Shown piece after piece: positions 1 to 5,368 of a stretch of 5,368 bases of DNA. The position numbers and the translations under genes are program-made. This DNA comes from an uncultured Cellvibrio sp. (GTDB lineage Bacteria > Pseudomonadota > Gammaproteobacteria > Pseudomonadales > Cellvibrionaceae). The DNA lies in NCBI GenBank assembly GCA_946482385.1, contig CAMLRI010000191.1, forward strand, positions 1 to 5,368, written 5' to 3'. How positions within the stretch are numbered: the stretch's first letter is position 1; every line of letters begins with the position of its first letter. The notes under the pieces are model-generated. The model was not told where the DNA came from and did no database searches. It saw only the letters and a list, made by a program, of their open reading frames with translations.

Positions 1-1
1 A

Positions 2-1117
2 CAACAGCATAAATCCACAACTGTGGATAACGCCGGCCTGCGCGCCGAGTTACAACAGCGCGCTGATTATTTTGCCCAGCGGTTTACCATTAATGCGACT
101 GATGTGCCCTATGGCCACGGTCGCCTGGATGCCTTTGGCCAAATCTTTAATGCCATAGCCGTTGAAGCTTTGCACTTGCCTGCCAACCGCCACTCGCCCA
201 ATGCCCCCACCAGTTTTCCGGTGCTTTGGGATGCCTCCCATTTGGATTTAGTGCAGTGGAATGCATCGGCGCCTAACAAAGAGCCGGGGCCTTTGTTTCA
301 GAATGCGATTACTGCTTTGGCGGTTTATGGCGATGTTACTGTGCCCAAGGGCAAGCTGACTTATCGCTCGTCGATCCGAATTCGCAACCTGGGTTTCATC
401 CAAAACGAGTTTTACCAATTGCGCGCGCCCCAATGGCCAGCGCAATTGGCCGGAGCGATTGATGCCAATAAAGCCGCTGCTGGCGCCAAGTTGTATCAGC
501 AGCATTGTGTGGAGTGCCATCAAGTTGTCGATAGCAGCGATAAAAAACGCAAGCTGCGCGCGGTGCTAACACCAGCAGCAGAGGTGGGAACAGACCCGCT
601 GATGGTGAATAATTTTAATAACCTGCAAGTAAGCACCGGGGTGTTGGAGGGCGATAAATCCATGGTGCTGTTCGGCAAACCCTTGCCAGCGCAGGTGTCG
701 CCTATGGAAGTGGTGTTGCATGTGGCGGTGGGTGCTTTGCTTAATCAACCCTGGCAAACCACCCGTGCGCTGTTAACAGAGCACCAAAGCAATTATGCAG
801 CGCCAGAGCAGAGTGTTTACAACAGTTACAAAGCCAGGCCGATTAATGGTATTTGGGCATCCGGCCCTTATTTACACAATGGCTCTGTGCCCACGGTATA
901 CGATTTGCTTTTGCCCGCCGCGGAGCGCCCCCAGGTATTTTATGTGGGCAACCCGGAACTGGATGTGCGCAAACTGGGCCATGTGAGTGAAGCTGCCGAT
1001 GGCTTGAGCCAGTTGGATACCCGCTTGCCGGGCAACTCCAATGCGGGCCATGAATACGCAACGGATTTGAGTGATGAGCAGCGTTGGCAACTGATCGAAT
1101 ACATCAAAACACTTTGA
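2..1117 (+). CDS. c-type cytochrome, RoxA/di-haem peroxidase-like, 5'-truncated by window edge
   Basis: This is the C-terminal part of a haem protein. The frame is open to the left edge (no stop before the GTG at 23), so the true start lies outside the window and GTG 23 should not be taken as the start. Numbering from that GTG, one covalent haem-binding motif, CVECH, lies at residues 162-166 (nt 506-520). A second conserved block at about residues 270-315 begins KARPINGIWASGPYLHNGS and continues to a YDLLLP...FYVG segment. I recognise this block, and the earlier LWDASHLDLVQWN stretch, from the RoxA-like / 'di-haem cytochrome c peroxidase' group of secreted or periplasmic oxidoreductases. Members usually carry two CxxCH motifs; only one is visible, so the other would have to be upstream. 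The substrate cannot be read from the sequence: peroxidase, rubber-oxygenase-like and other oxidase roles remain possible. The gene ends at TGA 1115-1117 and converges on ygiQ. Confidence 0.85.
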   Translation, partial: QQHKSTTVDNAGLRAELQQRADYFAQRFTINATDVPYGHGRLDAFGQIFNAIAVEALHLPANRHSPNAPTSFPVLWDASHLDLVQWNASAPNKEPGPLFQNAITALAVYGDVTVPKGKLTYRSSIRIRNLGFIQNEFYQLRAPQWPAQLAGAIDANKAAAGAKLYQQHCVECHQVVDSSDKKRKLRAVLTPAAEVGTDPLMVNNFNNLQVSTGVLEGDKSMVLFGKPLPAQVSPMEVVLHVAVGALLNQPWQTTRALLTEHQSNYAAPEQSVYNSYKARPINGIWASGPYLHNGSVPTVYDLLLPAAERPQVFYVGNPELDVRKLGHVSEAADGLSQLDTRLPGNSNAGHEYATDLSDEQRWQLIEYIKTL

Positions 1118-1125
1118 CCCTTACC

Positions 1126-1167
1126 CATAAACACAAAGGGCTCCTTGCGGAGCCCTTTGTGTTTATG
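1126..1167. terminator. perfect 19-bp hairpin between convergent genes, probable terminator
   Basis: The arms 1126-1144 and 1149-1167 are exact reverse complements (19 bp) around a TTGC loop. The right arm contains CCTTTGTGTTT, so the transcript of the upstream cytochrome gene would end its stem in a U-rich strand. A further run of six T lies 12 bases after the stem (1180-1185), too far for a textbook U-tract. The hairpin starts 8 bases after the cytochrome stop and lies 25 bases beyond the ygiQ stop, so it is placed to serve both converging transcripts. On the minus strand no T-run follows the stem, so termination of ygiQ here is less certain. Confidence 0.8.
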
Positions 1168-1176
1168 GCGACCCTT

Positions 1177-1208
1177 TTATTTTTTAGGCGATTTATTTTT
1201 TAGGCGAT
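1177..1208. repeat. 16-bp tandem duplication spanning the ygiQ stop codon
   Basis: The unit TTATTTTTTAGGCGAT occurs twice head to tail, at 1177-1192 and 1193-1208, with no mismatch. The right copy encodes the last residues of YgiQ (…PKK) and its TAA stop at 1193-1195. The left copy lies just past the stop and repeats the same bases, including a second TAA in another frame. Because 16 is not a multiple of three and the copy lies beyond the stop, the protein is unchanged. It looks like a replication-slippage product. Confidence 0.9.
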
Positions 1209-3676
1209 GGCCTGCCGGATTTGGCGGCACCTGATGCTGGGCGCTTGCCCGGCGCAGGGCGCTGGGTTTTCTGTGCGGCCAATTCTGCATTGTGCTTTTT
1301 CGCACTTTCAAACTTATCGCCAAAGGCTTTGTTGACGGGTTTGTCTGAGGCCTTTTTGCCTGGCTGGTTGCGCGCGGCGGCGGATTGATTGCGCCCGGTC
1401 GTTTTGCTGCCCCAGTTGTTGCGGGTTGGCTGCGGATCTGTTGCGGGAATCAAGGCCGAGGCGCTGTCGCCAATCAAATGGCTTTTGCGCATATCTTTTA
1501 ACGCCTGGCGAATCATCGGCCAGCCCGCCGGGTCGTGGTAGCGCAGCAGGGCTTTTTGCAAGCGGCGCTGGTCGATACCGCGGGGGATTGGCAGCTTGCC
1601 ACTTTTGTAGCTGAGTTTTTTCAGCGGGTTGCGCTCGGAAAAATACATGGCCGTGGCGAGCGACATGGGCGATGGGTAGAAGGTTTGCACCTGGTCTACC
1701 TGGAAATCGTTTTTCTTGAGCCACAGCGCCATGTTCACCATATCTTCATCGCGGGTGCCCGGGTGGGCGGCGATAAAGTAGGGGATCAAATACTGTTTTT
1801 TGCCCGCTTCCTTGGAAAACTTGTCGAACATTTTTTTGAAGTCGTAATAGCTCGACATTTTCGGCTTCATCATTTGCGCCAGGGGGCCTTCCTCGGTGTG
1901 CTCTGGTGCGATTTTCAAATAGCCGCCCACGTGGTGGGTGACCAGTTCTTTTACGTATTCCGGATCCTGCACGGCCAGGTCGTAACGCAAACCCGAGGCG
2001 ATGGAAATAGTGTGTACGCCTTTGATGGCGCGCGCTTTGCGATACAGCTCGGTAGTGTGTTTGTGGCTGGTGGTGAGGTTTTTACAAATGGTTGGATAAA
2101 CGCAGGACAAGCGGCGGCATTTGCTCAGGGTGGGCATGTCCTTGCAGGTGAGGCGATACATATTGGCGGTGGGGCCGCCCAGGTCGGAAATATGGCCGGT
2201 GAAGCCGGGCACCTTATCGCGGATATTTTCGATTTCACGCAAAATCGATTCTTGCGAACGGCTTTGAATAATGCGCCCTTCGTGTTCGGTAATCGAGCAG
2301 AAGGTGCAGCCGCCAAAACAGCCGCGCATGATATTCACCGAGGTTTTAATCATGTCGAACGCGGGAATTTTTTGCTCGCCGTAGGCCGGGTGGGGCACGC
2401 GCTGGTAAGGCAAATCAAATACCGAATCCAGCTCGTCGGTTTCCAGCGGAATCGGTGGCGGGTTGATCCAGACTTCGCGGTTGCCGTGGCGCTGAATCAG
2501 CGGGCGCGCGTTGTAGGGGTTGGCCTCCTGGTGCAATACCCGCGAAGCGTGGGCGTAGAGCACGGAATCGTTGCGCACTTTTTCAAAGGCGGGCAGGCGG
2601 ATGTACACCTGATCGTTATCGGCCAGGTCGCTGCGGTTTTGCAGCGGCATGGGAATAATGCGAATGCCTTGTTCGGCATTGGGGTCGAAAGCCTTGGCCG
2701 ATTCTGTGCCCTGGGCGGGGCAGCCCTGGGTTTGCGGCGCGTTTAATTCGTTGTTGGGGTCAAGGGCGGCTATCTGGGCTGCCATTTTTTCCGGTTCCAA
2801 CTGGCGCAAGCCTACCTGGGAGTTGTTGGGATCGGCCTTGGCGATATCAATACTGGTATTGGGGTTGTGTTGGTACTCGTAGGGGTTGGGCAGTTTGTCG
2901 ATATTGCCCGGCCAGTCGATACGGGTGGAATCTATTTCTGTCCAACCGGCGGGCGGAGCCTTGCGGATTACAGCAGTGCCGCGAATATCGGTGAGCTCTT
3001 CAATGGGGGTACCGGCGGCCAGGGCGTGGGCTACTTCGGCAATGGCGCGCTCGGCGTTGCCGTACAGCAGTATATCGGCGGTGGCGTCGATCAATACCGA
3101 GCGGCGCACCTCGTTGCTCCAGTAGTCGTACTGGGCGATGCGGCGCAGGCTGGCCTCGATACCACCAATCACAATGGGTACATCTTTGTAGGCTTCTTTA
3201 CAGCGCTGGCTGTAGACGGTGACGGCGCGATCCGGGCGTTTGCCGCCCACACCGCCGGGTGTATAGGCGTCGTCGGAACGCAGGCGCAGGTCGGCGGTGT
3301 AGCGGTTGATCATGGAGTCCATATTGCCCGCGCTTACCCCGAAGAAGAGGTTGGGCTTGCCCAGGGCTTTGAAGGGCTCGGCGCTTTTCCAGTCGGGCTG
3401 GGCGATGATGCCCACGCGGAAGCCTTGGGATTCCAGATAGCGGCCAATCACCGCCATACCGAAGCTGGGGTGATCCACATAGGCGTCGCCACAGACGATG
3501 ATAATGTCGCAGCTGTCCCAGCCCAGTTGATCCATCTCTGCCCGGCTCATCGGCAAAAAGGGTGCCGGCCCGAAGCATTCGGCCCAGTAGCGCGGGTATT
3601 CAAACAGGTGGTGGGCGGTGGTTTTATCGCTGGTTTTGCTGGTGCTGTGCATATCGGGGGACTGCGTTGGGAACAA
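1193..3676 (-). CDS. ygiQ: YgiQ family radical SAM protein
   Basis: This is an 827-residue member of the YgiQ family (UPF0313), predicted radical S-adenosylmethionine enzymes whose reaction is not established. The N-terminal YgiQ_N region, about residues 30-245, contains [16 protein letters not shown] and [12 protein letters not shown], very close to the E. coli protein as I remember it. The radical-SAM 4Fe-4S motif CxxxCxxC is intact at Cys453, Cys457 and Cys460, within [19 protein letters not shown] later cysteine-containing block ([12 protein letters not shown]) and a [19 protein letters not shown] stretch are also conserved. Two parts look lineage-specific: a polar insert at about residues 255-345, and a Lys/Arg/Ala/Pro-rich tail from about residue 745. 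Together they would explain why it is longer than E. coli YgiQ (about 740 residues). The start is TTG at 3674-3676, with GGGAGA 10 bases upstream; an ATG at 3650-3652 (residue 9) is the alternative but has no visible ribosome-binding site. Conservation begins only near residue 25, so homology does not settle the choice. It is probably cytosolic: no signal peptide or membrane span is seen. Confidence 0.96.
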   Translation of the reverse strand: MFPTQSPDMHSTSKTSDKTTAHHLFEYPRYWAECFGPAPFLPMSRAEMDQLGWDSCDIIIVCGDAYVDHPSFGMAVIGRYLESQGFRVGIIAQPDWKSAEPFKALGKPNLFFGVSAGNMDSMINRYTADLRLRSDDAYTPGGVGGKRPDRAVTVYSQRCKEAYKDVPIVIGGIEASLRRIAQYDYWSNEVRRSVLIDATADILLYGNAERAIAEVAHALAAGTPIEELTDIRGTAVIRKAPPAGWTEIDSTRIDWPGNIDKLPNPYEYQHNPNTSIDIAKADPNNSQVGLRQLEPEKMAAQIAALDPNNELNAPQTQGCPAQGTESAKAFDPNAEQGIRIIPMPLQNRSDLADNDQVYIRLPAFEKVRNDSVLYAHASRVLHQEANPYNARPLIQRHGNREVWINPPPIPLETDELDSVFDLPYQRVPHPAYGEQKIPAFDMIKTSVNIMRGCFGGCTFCSITEHEGRIIQSRSQESILREIENIRDKVPGFTGHISDLGGPTANMYRLTCKDMPTLSKCRRLSCVYPTICKNLTTSHKHTTELYRKARAIKGVHTISIASGLRYDLAVQDPEYVKELVTHHVGGYLKIAPEHTEEGPLAQMMKPKMSSYYDFKKMFDKFSKEAGKKQYLIPYFIAAHPGTRDEDMVNMALWLKKNDFQVDQVQTFYPSPMSLATAMYFSERNPLKKLSYKSGKLPIPRGIDQRRLQKALLRYHDPAGWPMIRQALKDMRKSHLIGDSASALIPATDPQPTRNNWGSKTTGRNQSAAARNQPGKKASDKPVNKAFGDKFESAKKHNAELAAQKTQRPAPGKRPASGAAKSGRPSPKK

Positions 3677-3748
3677 GGGCGCGTATTCTCCCAGAAAAGC
3701 GGGGAGCTGGACAGCTTAAAAAGTGAGCAATGTTAAAAGGGTGGCACT
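3677..3748. other. gene-free stretch between the inverted repeat and ygiQ
   Basis: These 72 bases contain the ygiQ ribosome-binding site and should contain its promoter if ygiQ is transcribed on its own. AT-rich pieces are present on the minus strand (CCCTTTTAACATTG, CACTTTTTAAG), but no -35/-10 pair with proper spacing stands out. Confidence 0.5.
3687..3692 (-). promoter_or_regulatory. probable ribosome-binding site for ygiQ TTG start
   Basis: GGGAGA on the minus strand, 10 bases before the TTG at 3676. The spacing is a little long. It supports the TTG start over the ATG at 3652, which is preceded by GTCCCCCGAT with no purine-rich match. Confidence 0.45.
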
Positions 3749-3861
3749 TGCCCCGACCTGGGGGAGAGCCTTCCAGGACCGTGTGCAGCAGGATGCTGCA
3801 CTCGAGCCCCCAGGGATGGGTTTACGGCGTGTCCAGGAAGGCTCTCCCCCAGGTCGGGGCA
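3749..3861. repeat. long inverted-repeat element with inner hairpin (MITE/REP-like or structured RNA)
   Basis: The arms 3749-3774 and 3836-3861 are perfect 26-bp reverse complements, beginning TGCCCCGACCTGGGGGAG on the left. After one A/A mismatch the pairing continues for four more bases (GGAC 3776-3779 with GTCC 3831-3834). The 61-base interior holds its own perfect hairpin: GTGCAGCA 3783-3790 and TGCTGCAC 3794-3801 around a GGA loop. A GC-rich stretch with CCC/GGG pairing potential follows (3807-3820). There is no open frame of note inside, no clear target-site duplication at the ends, and no U-tract directly after either arm, so a plain terminator is not the best fit. It fills most of the 214-base gap between the small membrane-protein gene and ygiQ. 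The symmetric layout resembles non-autonomous palindromic repeats dispersed in bacterial genomes, but copy number cannot be judged from one window. Confidence 0.8.
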
Positions 3862-3890
3862 GCTATCTACAGGGGCTGGTGGTATGACAA

Positions 3891-4349
3891 CTAGACTGCC
3901 AGCTGCTCAATCTGTGGATGGGTAGTGCGCAGGCTTGCCAAAATCTTTGCCACATAGTGGCGGTGTTTGACGGGGAAAAAGGCCTGGGTGCTGAAATCAT
4001 CGCCTTCAAAGATCAGCAAGTGGCGATGGTGCTTGATCACTTTAACCTTATCTAGTGGGACAACCTTTAAGCGCTGGTTGGCGCGGAAGGAAAAACTGAA
4101 ATGGCTAGGGGTCAGCTCCAATACCAGCGCGGCTTCCGCCCAGCGTTTGGCATAGTGCCAGCCAGCCCATACCCCCAGCAGCAGCGCGCCGGTTACCAGG
4201 GCGCGCACCAGCTCCGATTGCCCGGTGGAGAAAAACACCAGCCACACTGCATAACTGCCTAACCAAAGGATGCGGAACACATGGAAGCCACGGTGTTTAA
4301 CGCTATCCAGGCGCGGCTCTGTCTCGCGGAAAATCACTTCACCCATCAT
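3891..4349 (-). CDS. small two-span membrane protein of unknown function
   Basis: A 152-residue protein I do not recognise by family. Residues 1-22 are charged. Two hydrophobic segments follow at about 24-40 (FRILWLGSYAVWLVFF) and 48-66 (ALVTGALLLGVWAGWHY), separated by a short polar loop. KRW after the second span suggests that both termini are cytoplasmic. The remaining ~83 residues look like alternating beta strands ending in a helix (LVLELTPSHFSFSF, then FFPVKHRHYVAKILASL). Two spans followed by a PH-like or YcxB-like cytosolic domain would fit this layout, but that is inference. The ATG at 4347-4349 overlaps the rhodanese TGA stop as ATGA, with only a weak GAGAG about 11 bases upstream, so translation is probably coupled. 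A second ATG follows directly at 4344-4346. The stop is TAG, 30 bases from the inverted-repeat element. Confidence 0.8.
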   Translation of the reverse strand: MMGEVIFRETEPRLDSVKHRGFHVFRILWLGSYAVWLVFFSTGQSELVRALVTGALLLGVWAGWHYAKRWAEAALVLELTPSHFSFSFRANQRLKVVPLDKVKVIKHHRHLLIFEGDDFSTQAFFPVKHRHYVAKILASLRTTHPQIEQLAV

Positions 4350-4669
4350 TGATGGCCAGCTCTCACTAAATCCTCGTAACCACCTTCGTTGGTGGCCTGG
4401 GTAAAGCCCATGGCCTGCAGGGTTTCCTGGGCGATGCCGGAACGGCGGCCGGTACGGCAGTAGAGGCGGATTACGGCATTCTTGTCGTCGGTAACTTCGC
4501 TGATACGGGCCGCTATCTCCTCGTAGGGGATATGCGCTGCGCCCTGGATGTGGCCGGCGTTAAATTCGTCGGTGGTGCGTACATCAATCCAAATTTCATT
4601 GGCCATAACCTGGGTGCTCCCAATTAAAAAAATCACAAAGCCCATAAGGCGGAAAAAGGCGCGCAGCAT
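4346..4669 (-). CDS. pspE: PspE-like periplasmic rhodanese (thiosulfate sulfurtransferase)
   Basis: A 107-residue single-domain rhodanese. Residues 1-23 form a signal peptide: MLR, a hydrophobic core FVIFLIGS, and a VMA-N cleavage site. The mature part begins NEIWIDVRTTDEF and keeps the family landmarks: GHIQGAAHIP, the active-site loop YCRTGRRSG with the catalytic Cys71, and the closing MGF…NEGGYEDL. Length and layout match E. coli PspE (104 residues), a periplasmic enzyme that moves a sulfane sulfur from donors such as thiosulfate onto its cysteine. The frame stays open upstream to 4735, but the ATG at 4669 is preferred. It has AGGAG six bases upstream and a proper signal peptide directly after it, whereas the longer form would begin inside the previous gene's terminator. 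It is the first gene of a two-gene unit, overlapping the next start by four bases. The usual psp operon partners are not seen here, so phage-shock control is not implied. Confidence 0.93.
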   Translation of the reverse strand: MLRAFFRLMGFVIFLIGSTQVMANEIWIDVRTTDEFNAGHIQGAAHIPYEEIAARISEVTDDKNAVIRLYCRTGRRSGIAQETLQAMGFTQATNEGGYEDLVRAGHQ

Positions 4670-4675
4670 AACAAT

Positions 4676-4680
4676 CTCCT
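4676..4680 (-). promoter_or_regulatory. ribosome-binding site fixing the rhodanese start
   Basis: AGGAG (within GAGGAG) on the minus strand, followed by ATTGTT and then ATG at 4669: a strong match with six-base spacing. It decides for the 107-residue protein over a 129-residue form starting at 4735. Confidence 0.85.
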
Positions 4681-4684
4681 CGGT

Positions 4685-4718
4685 CTCTTGACCAGTTGAG
4701 GGGCTCTTGGCCGGTTGA
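4685..4718. repeat. two imperfect 15-bp direct repeats upstream of the rhodanese gene
   Basis: CTCTTGACCAGTTGA (4685-4699) and CTCTTGGCCGGTTGA (4704-4718) match at 13 of 15 positions and are 19 bp apart start to start. They lie between the upstream gene's terminator and the rhodanese ribosome-binding site, where a promoter for this unit should be. They could be a paired regulator-binding site or a small duplication. I could not assign a convincing -35/-10 pair around them. Confidence 0.55.
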
Positions 4719-4730
4719 ACAAATAGCATA

Positions 4731-4757
4731 AACAAAAACGCCCGCAGTGCGGGCGTT
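4731..4757 (-). terminator. rho-independent terminator of the 4786-5322 gene
   Basis: Read on the minus strand, AACGCCCGC (4757-4749) pairs perfectly with GCGGGCGTT (4745-4737) around a three-base ACT loop. A T-rich tail, TTTGTT, follows the stem, which itself ends in TT. The hairpin starts 28 bases after the stop of the upstream gene. This separates that gene's transcript from the rhodanese/membrane-protein unit, which then needs its own promoter in about 4670-4736. Confidence 0.9.
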
Positions 4758-4785
4758 GATGGCGCAATAGGCGAATAAGGCTAGA

Positions 4786-5322
4786 TCAGGCGCTGGCCAG
4801 AATCCGGTCGTACTTGCGGCTGAGCATATCGTAGAACTGTTCGCGCACTTGGATAATGGCGGATTTCAGGGCGGTAATCTGCTCCGGGGTAATATCCTGG
4901 CGCCCTACATACACCTGCTTGCGGTAAATGGCGATTTTGGCGCTATACAAGCGCAGGCTGCGCTCCAGGTTCTTTTCCCCCAGCATCAGCAGTTTGGCCT
5001 CGGCCTCTGCCAATTTTTTGAACTCGGTAACCAGCTCATTATTGACTTCGTCCAATTCCTGGCGCCGCACCTGGGGCCAGCGCTCGCCAAACTGGATAGA
5101 TTCCACCACCAGTGACGAATATTTGGCGAATACATGGGTGACAGTGCCCACCTGGGTGGATACCTCTTCCAAAATATGCAGGCGGCGGTTGTCGCGCTGG
5201 GTGTTTTGTTGCAGCTGCACACTGCGGCGCAGAATCAACCAGGCACTCAGGCCCGCAATCAGCGCGCCTAAGCCCATTTTTAAGGGGGTATCAGTCAGTT
5301 GGATCAGGGTATCTAAGTCCAT
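4786..5322 (-). CDS. membrane-anchored helical protein of unknown function
   Basis: A 178-residue protein I do not recognise. A short N-terminal stretch (MDLDTLIQLTDTPLK) is followed by one hydrophobic span at about residues 16-31 (MGLGALIAGLSAWLIL). RR directly after it points to an N-out, C-in orientation, with about 145 residues in the cytoplasm. That part is almost wholly helix-prone and highly charged, for example QELDEVNNELVTEFKKLAEA at about 88-107, which suggests a coiled coil or helical bundle. There is no cysteine and no enzyme motif. Start ATG 5320-5322 has GAGG four bases upstream; the stop is TGA at 4786-4788, with a TAG three bases further on. It has its own terminator and so is probably transcribed apart from the rhodanese unit. 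A scaffold or structural role is only a guess. Confidence 0.8.
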   Translation of the reverse strand: MDLDTLIQLTDTPLKMGLGALIAGLSAWLILRRSVQLQQNTQRDNRRLHILEEVSTQVGTVTHVFAKYSSLVVESIQFGERWPQVRRQELDEVNNELVTEFKKLAEAEAKLLMLGEKNLERSLRLYSAKIAIYRKQVYVGRQDITPEQITALKSAIIQVREQFYDMLSRKYDRILASA

Positions 5323-5368
5323 GGGAACCTCGCTGTCAGAAAAACGTCGCGGAATGCGAATAACAGGG

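Noticed and set aside
1535..2746. 403-codon open frame on the plus strand, opposite ygiQ
   Set aside because: It lies wholly antisense to a strongly conserved gene. Its translation shows no recognisable domain and has the Ala/Gly/Val-rich make-up expected of a shadow frame in GC-rich DNA.
2867..3736. 289-codon open frame on the plus strand, opposite the 5' half of ygiQ
   Set aside because: Antisense to the conserved YgiQ N-terminal region, Gly/Ala/Val-rich with no motif or visible ribosome-binding site.
3749..3861. Reading the inverted repeat as an integron attC site
   Set aside because: The arms are perfectly symmetric. I see no GTTRRRY/RYYYAAC core pair at the ends and no cassette-like gene array.
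3749..3861. Reading the inverted repeat as the terminator of the 3891-4349 gene
   Set aside because: The structure is far larger than needed, and no T-tract follows it directly on the minus strand; the nearest T-run is four bases, about nine bases beyond the arm.
4670..4735. 22-residue N-terminal extension of the rhodanese, starting at 4735
   Set aside because: It would start inside the terminator hairpin region and bury the signal peptide, while the ATG at 4669 has an ideal ribosome-binding site.
4670..4736. Specific -35/-10 promoter for the rhodanese unit (for example TATGCT near 4725)
   Set aside because: No -35 partner at acceptable spacing; calling it would be guesswork.

Overview
The window looks like ordinary chromosomal DNA from a Gammaproteobacterium. 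The main evidence is a YgiQ radical-SAM protein that closely matches, from memory, the enterobacterial one, plus a PspE-type rhodanese. The high-GC third positions and a large c-type cytochrome of the RoxA/di-haem peroxidase-like group would suit a Cellvibrionales-type environmental bacterium, but that placement is inference. No mobile-element genes, tRNA, rRNA or CRISPR array were found.

Layout. Positions 2-1117 (+) hold the 3' part of a c-type cytochrome gene that begins before the window. It converges on ygiQ (1193-3676, -). The 75-base gap between them holds a perfect 19-bp hairpin that probably terminates transcription, followed by an exact 16-bp tandem duplication whose second copy contains the ygiQ stop codon. 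Upstream of ygiQ, positions 3677-3890 have no gene. Much of this gap is a large inverted-repeat element at 3749-3861, with 26-bp perfect arms around an inner hairpin; it is the most unusual non-coding feature here.

Further right, all on the minus strand and so read from right to left, come three more genes. The first is a one-membrane-span, helix-rich protein of unknown function (4786-5322) that ends in a clear rho-independent terminator (4731-4757). Next is a two-gene unit: a periplasmic PspE-like rhodanese (4346-4669), then a small two-span membrane protein (3891-4349) whose start codon overlaps the rhodanese stop codon (ATGA). The region before the rhodanese carries two near-identical 15-bp direct repeats that could be a regulatory site.

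No joint pathway links all five genes. The only strong functional link in the sequence is the rhodanese/membrane-protein pair. I did not find convincing evidence of a new multi-gene system. The items most worth following up are the inverted-repeat element and the rhodanese-coupled membrane protein.
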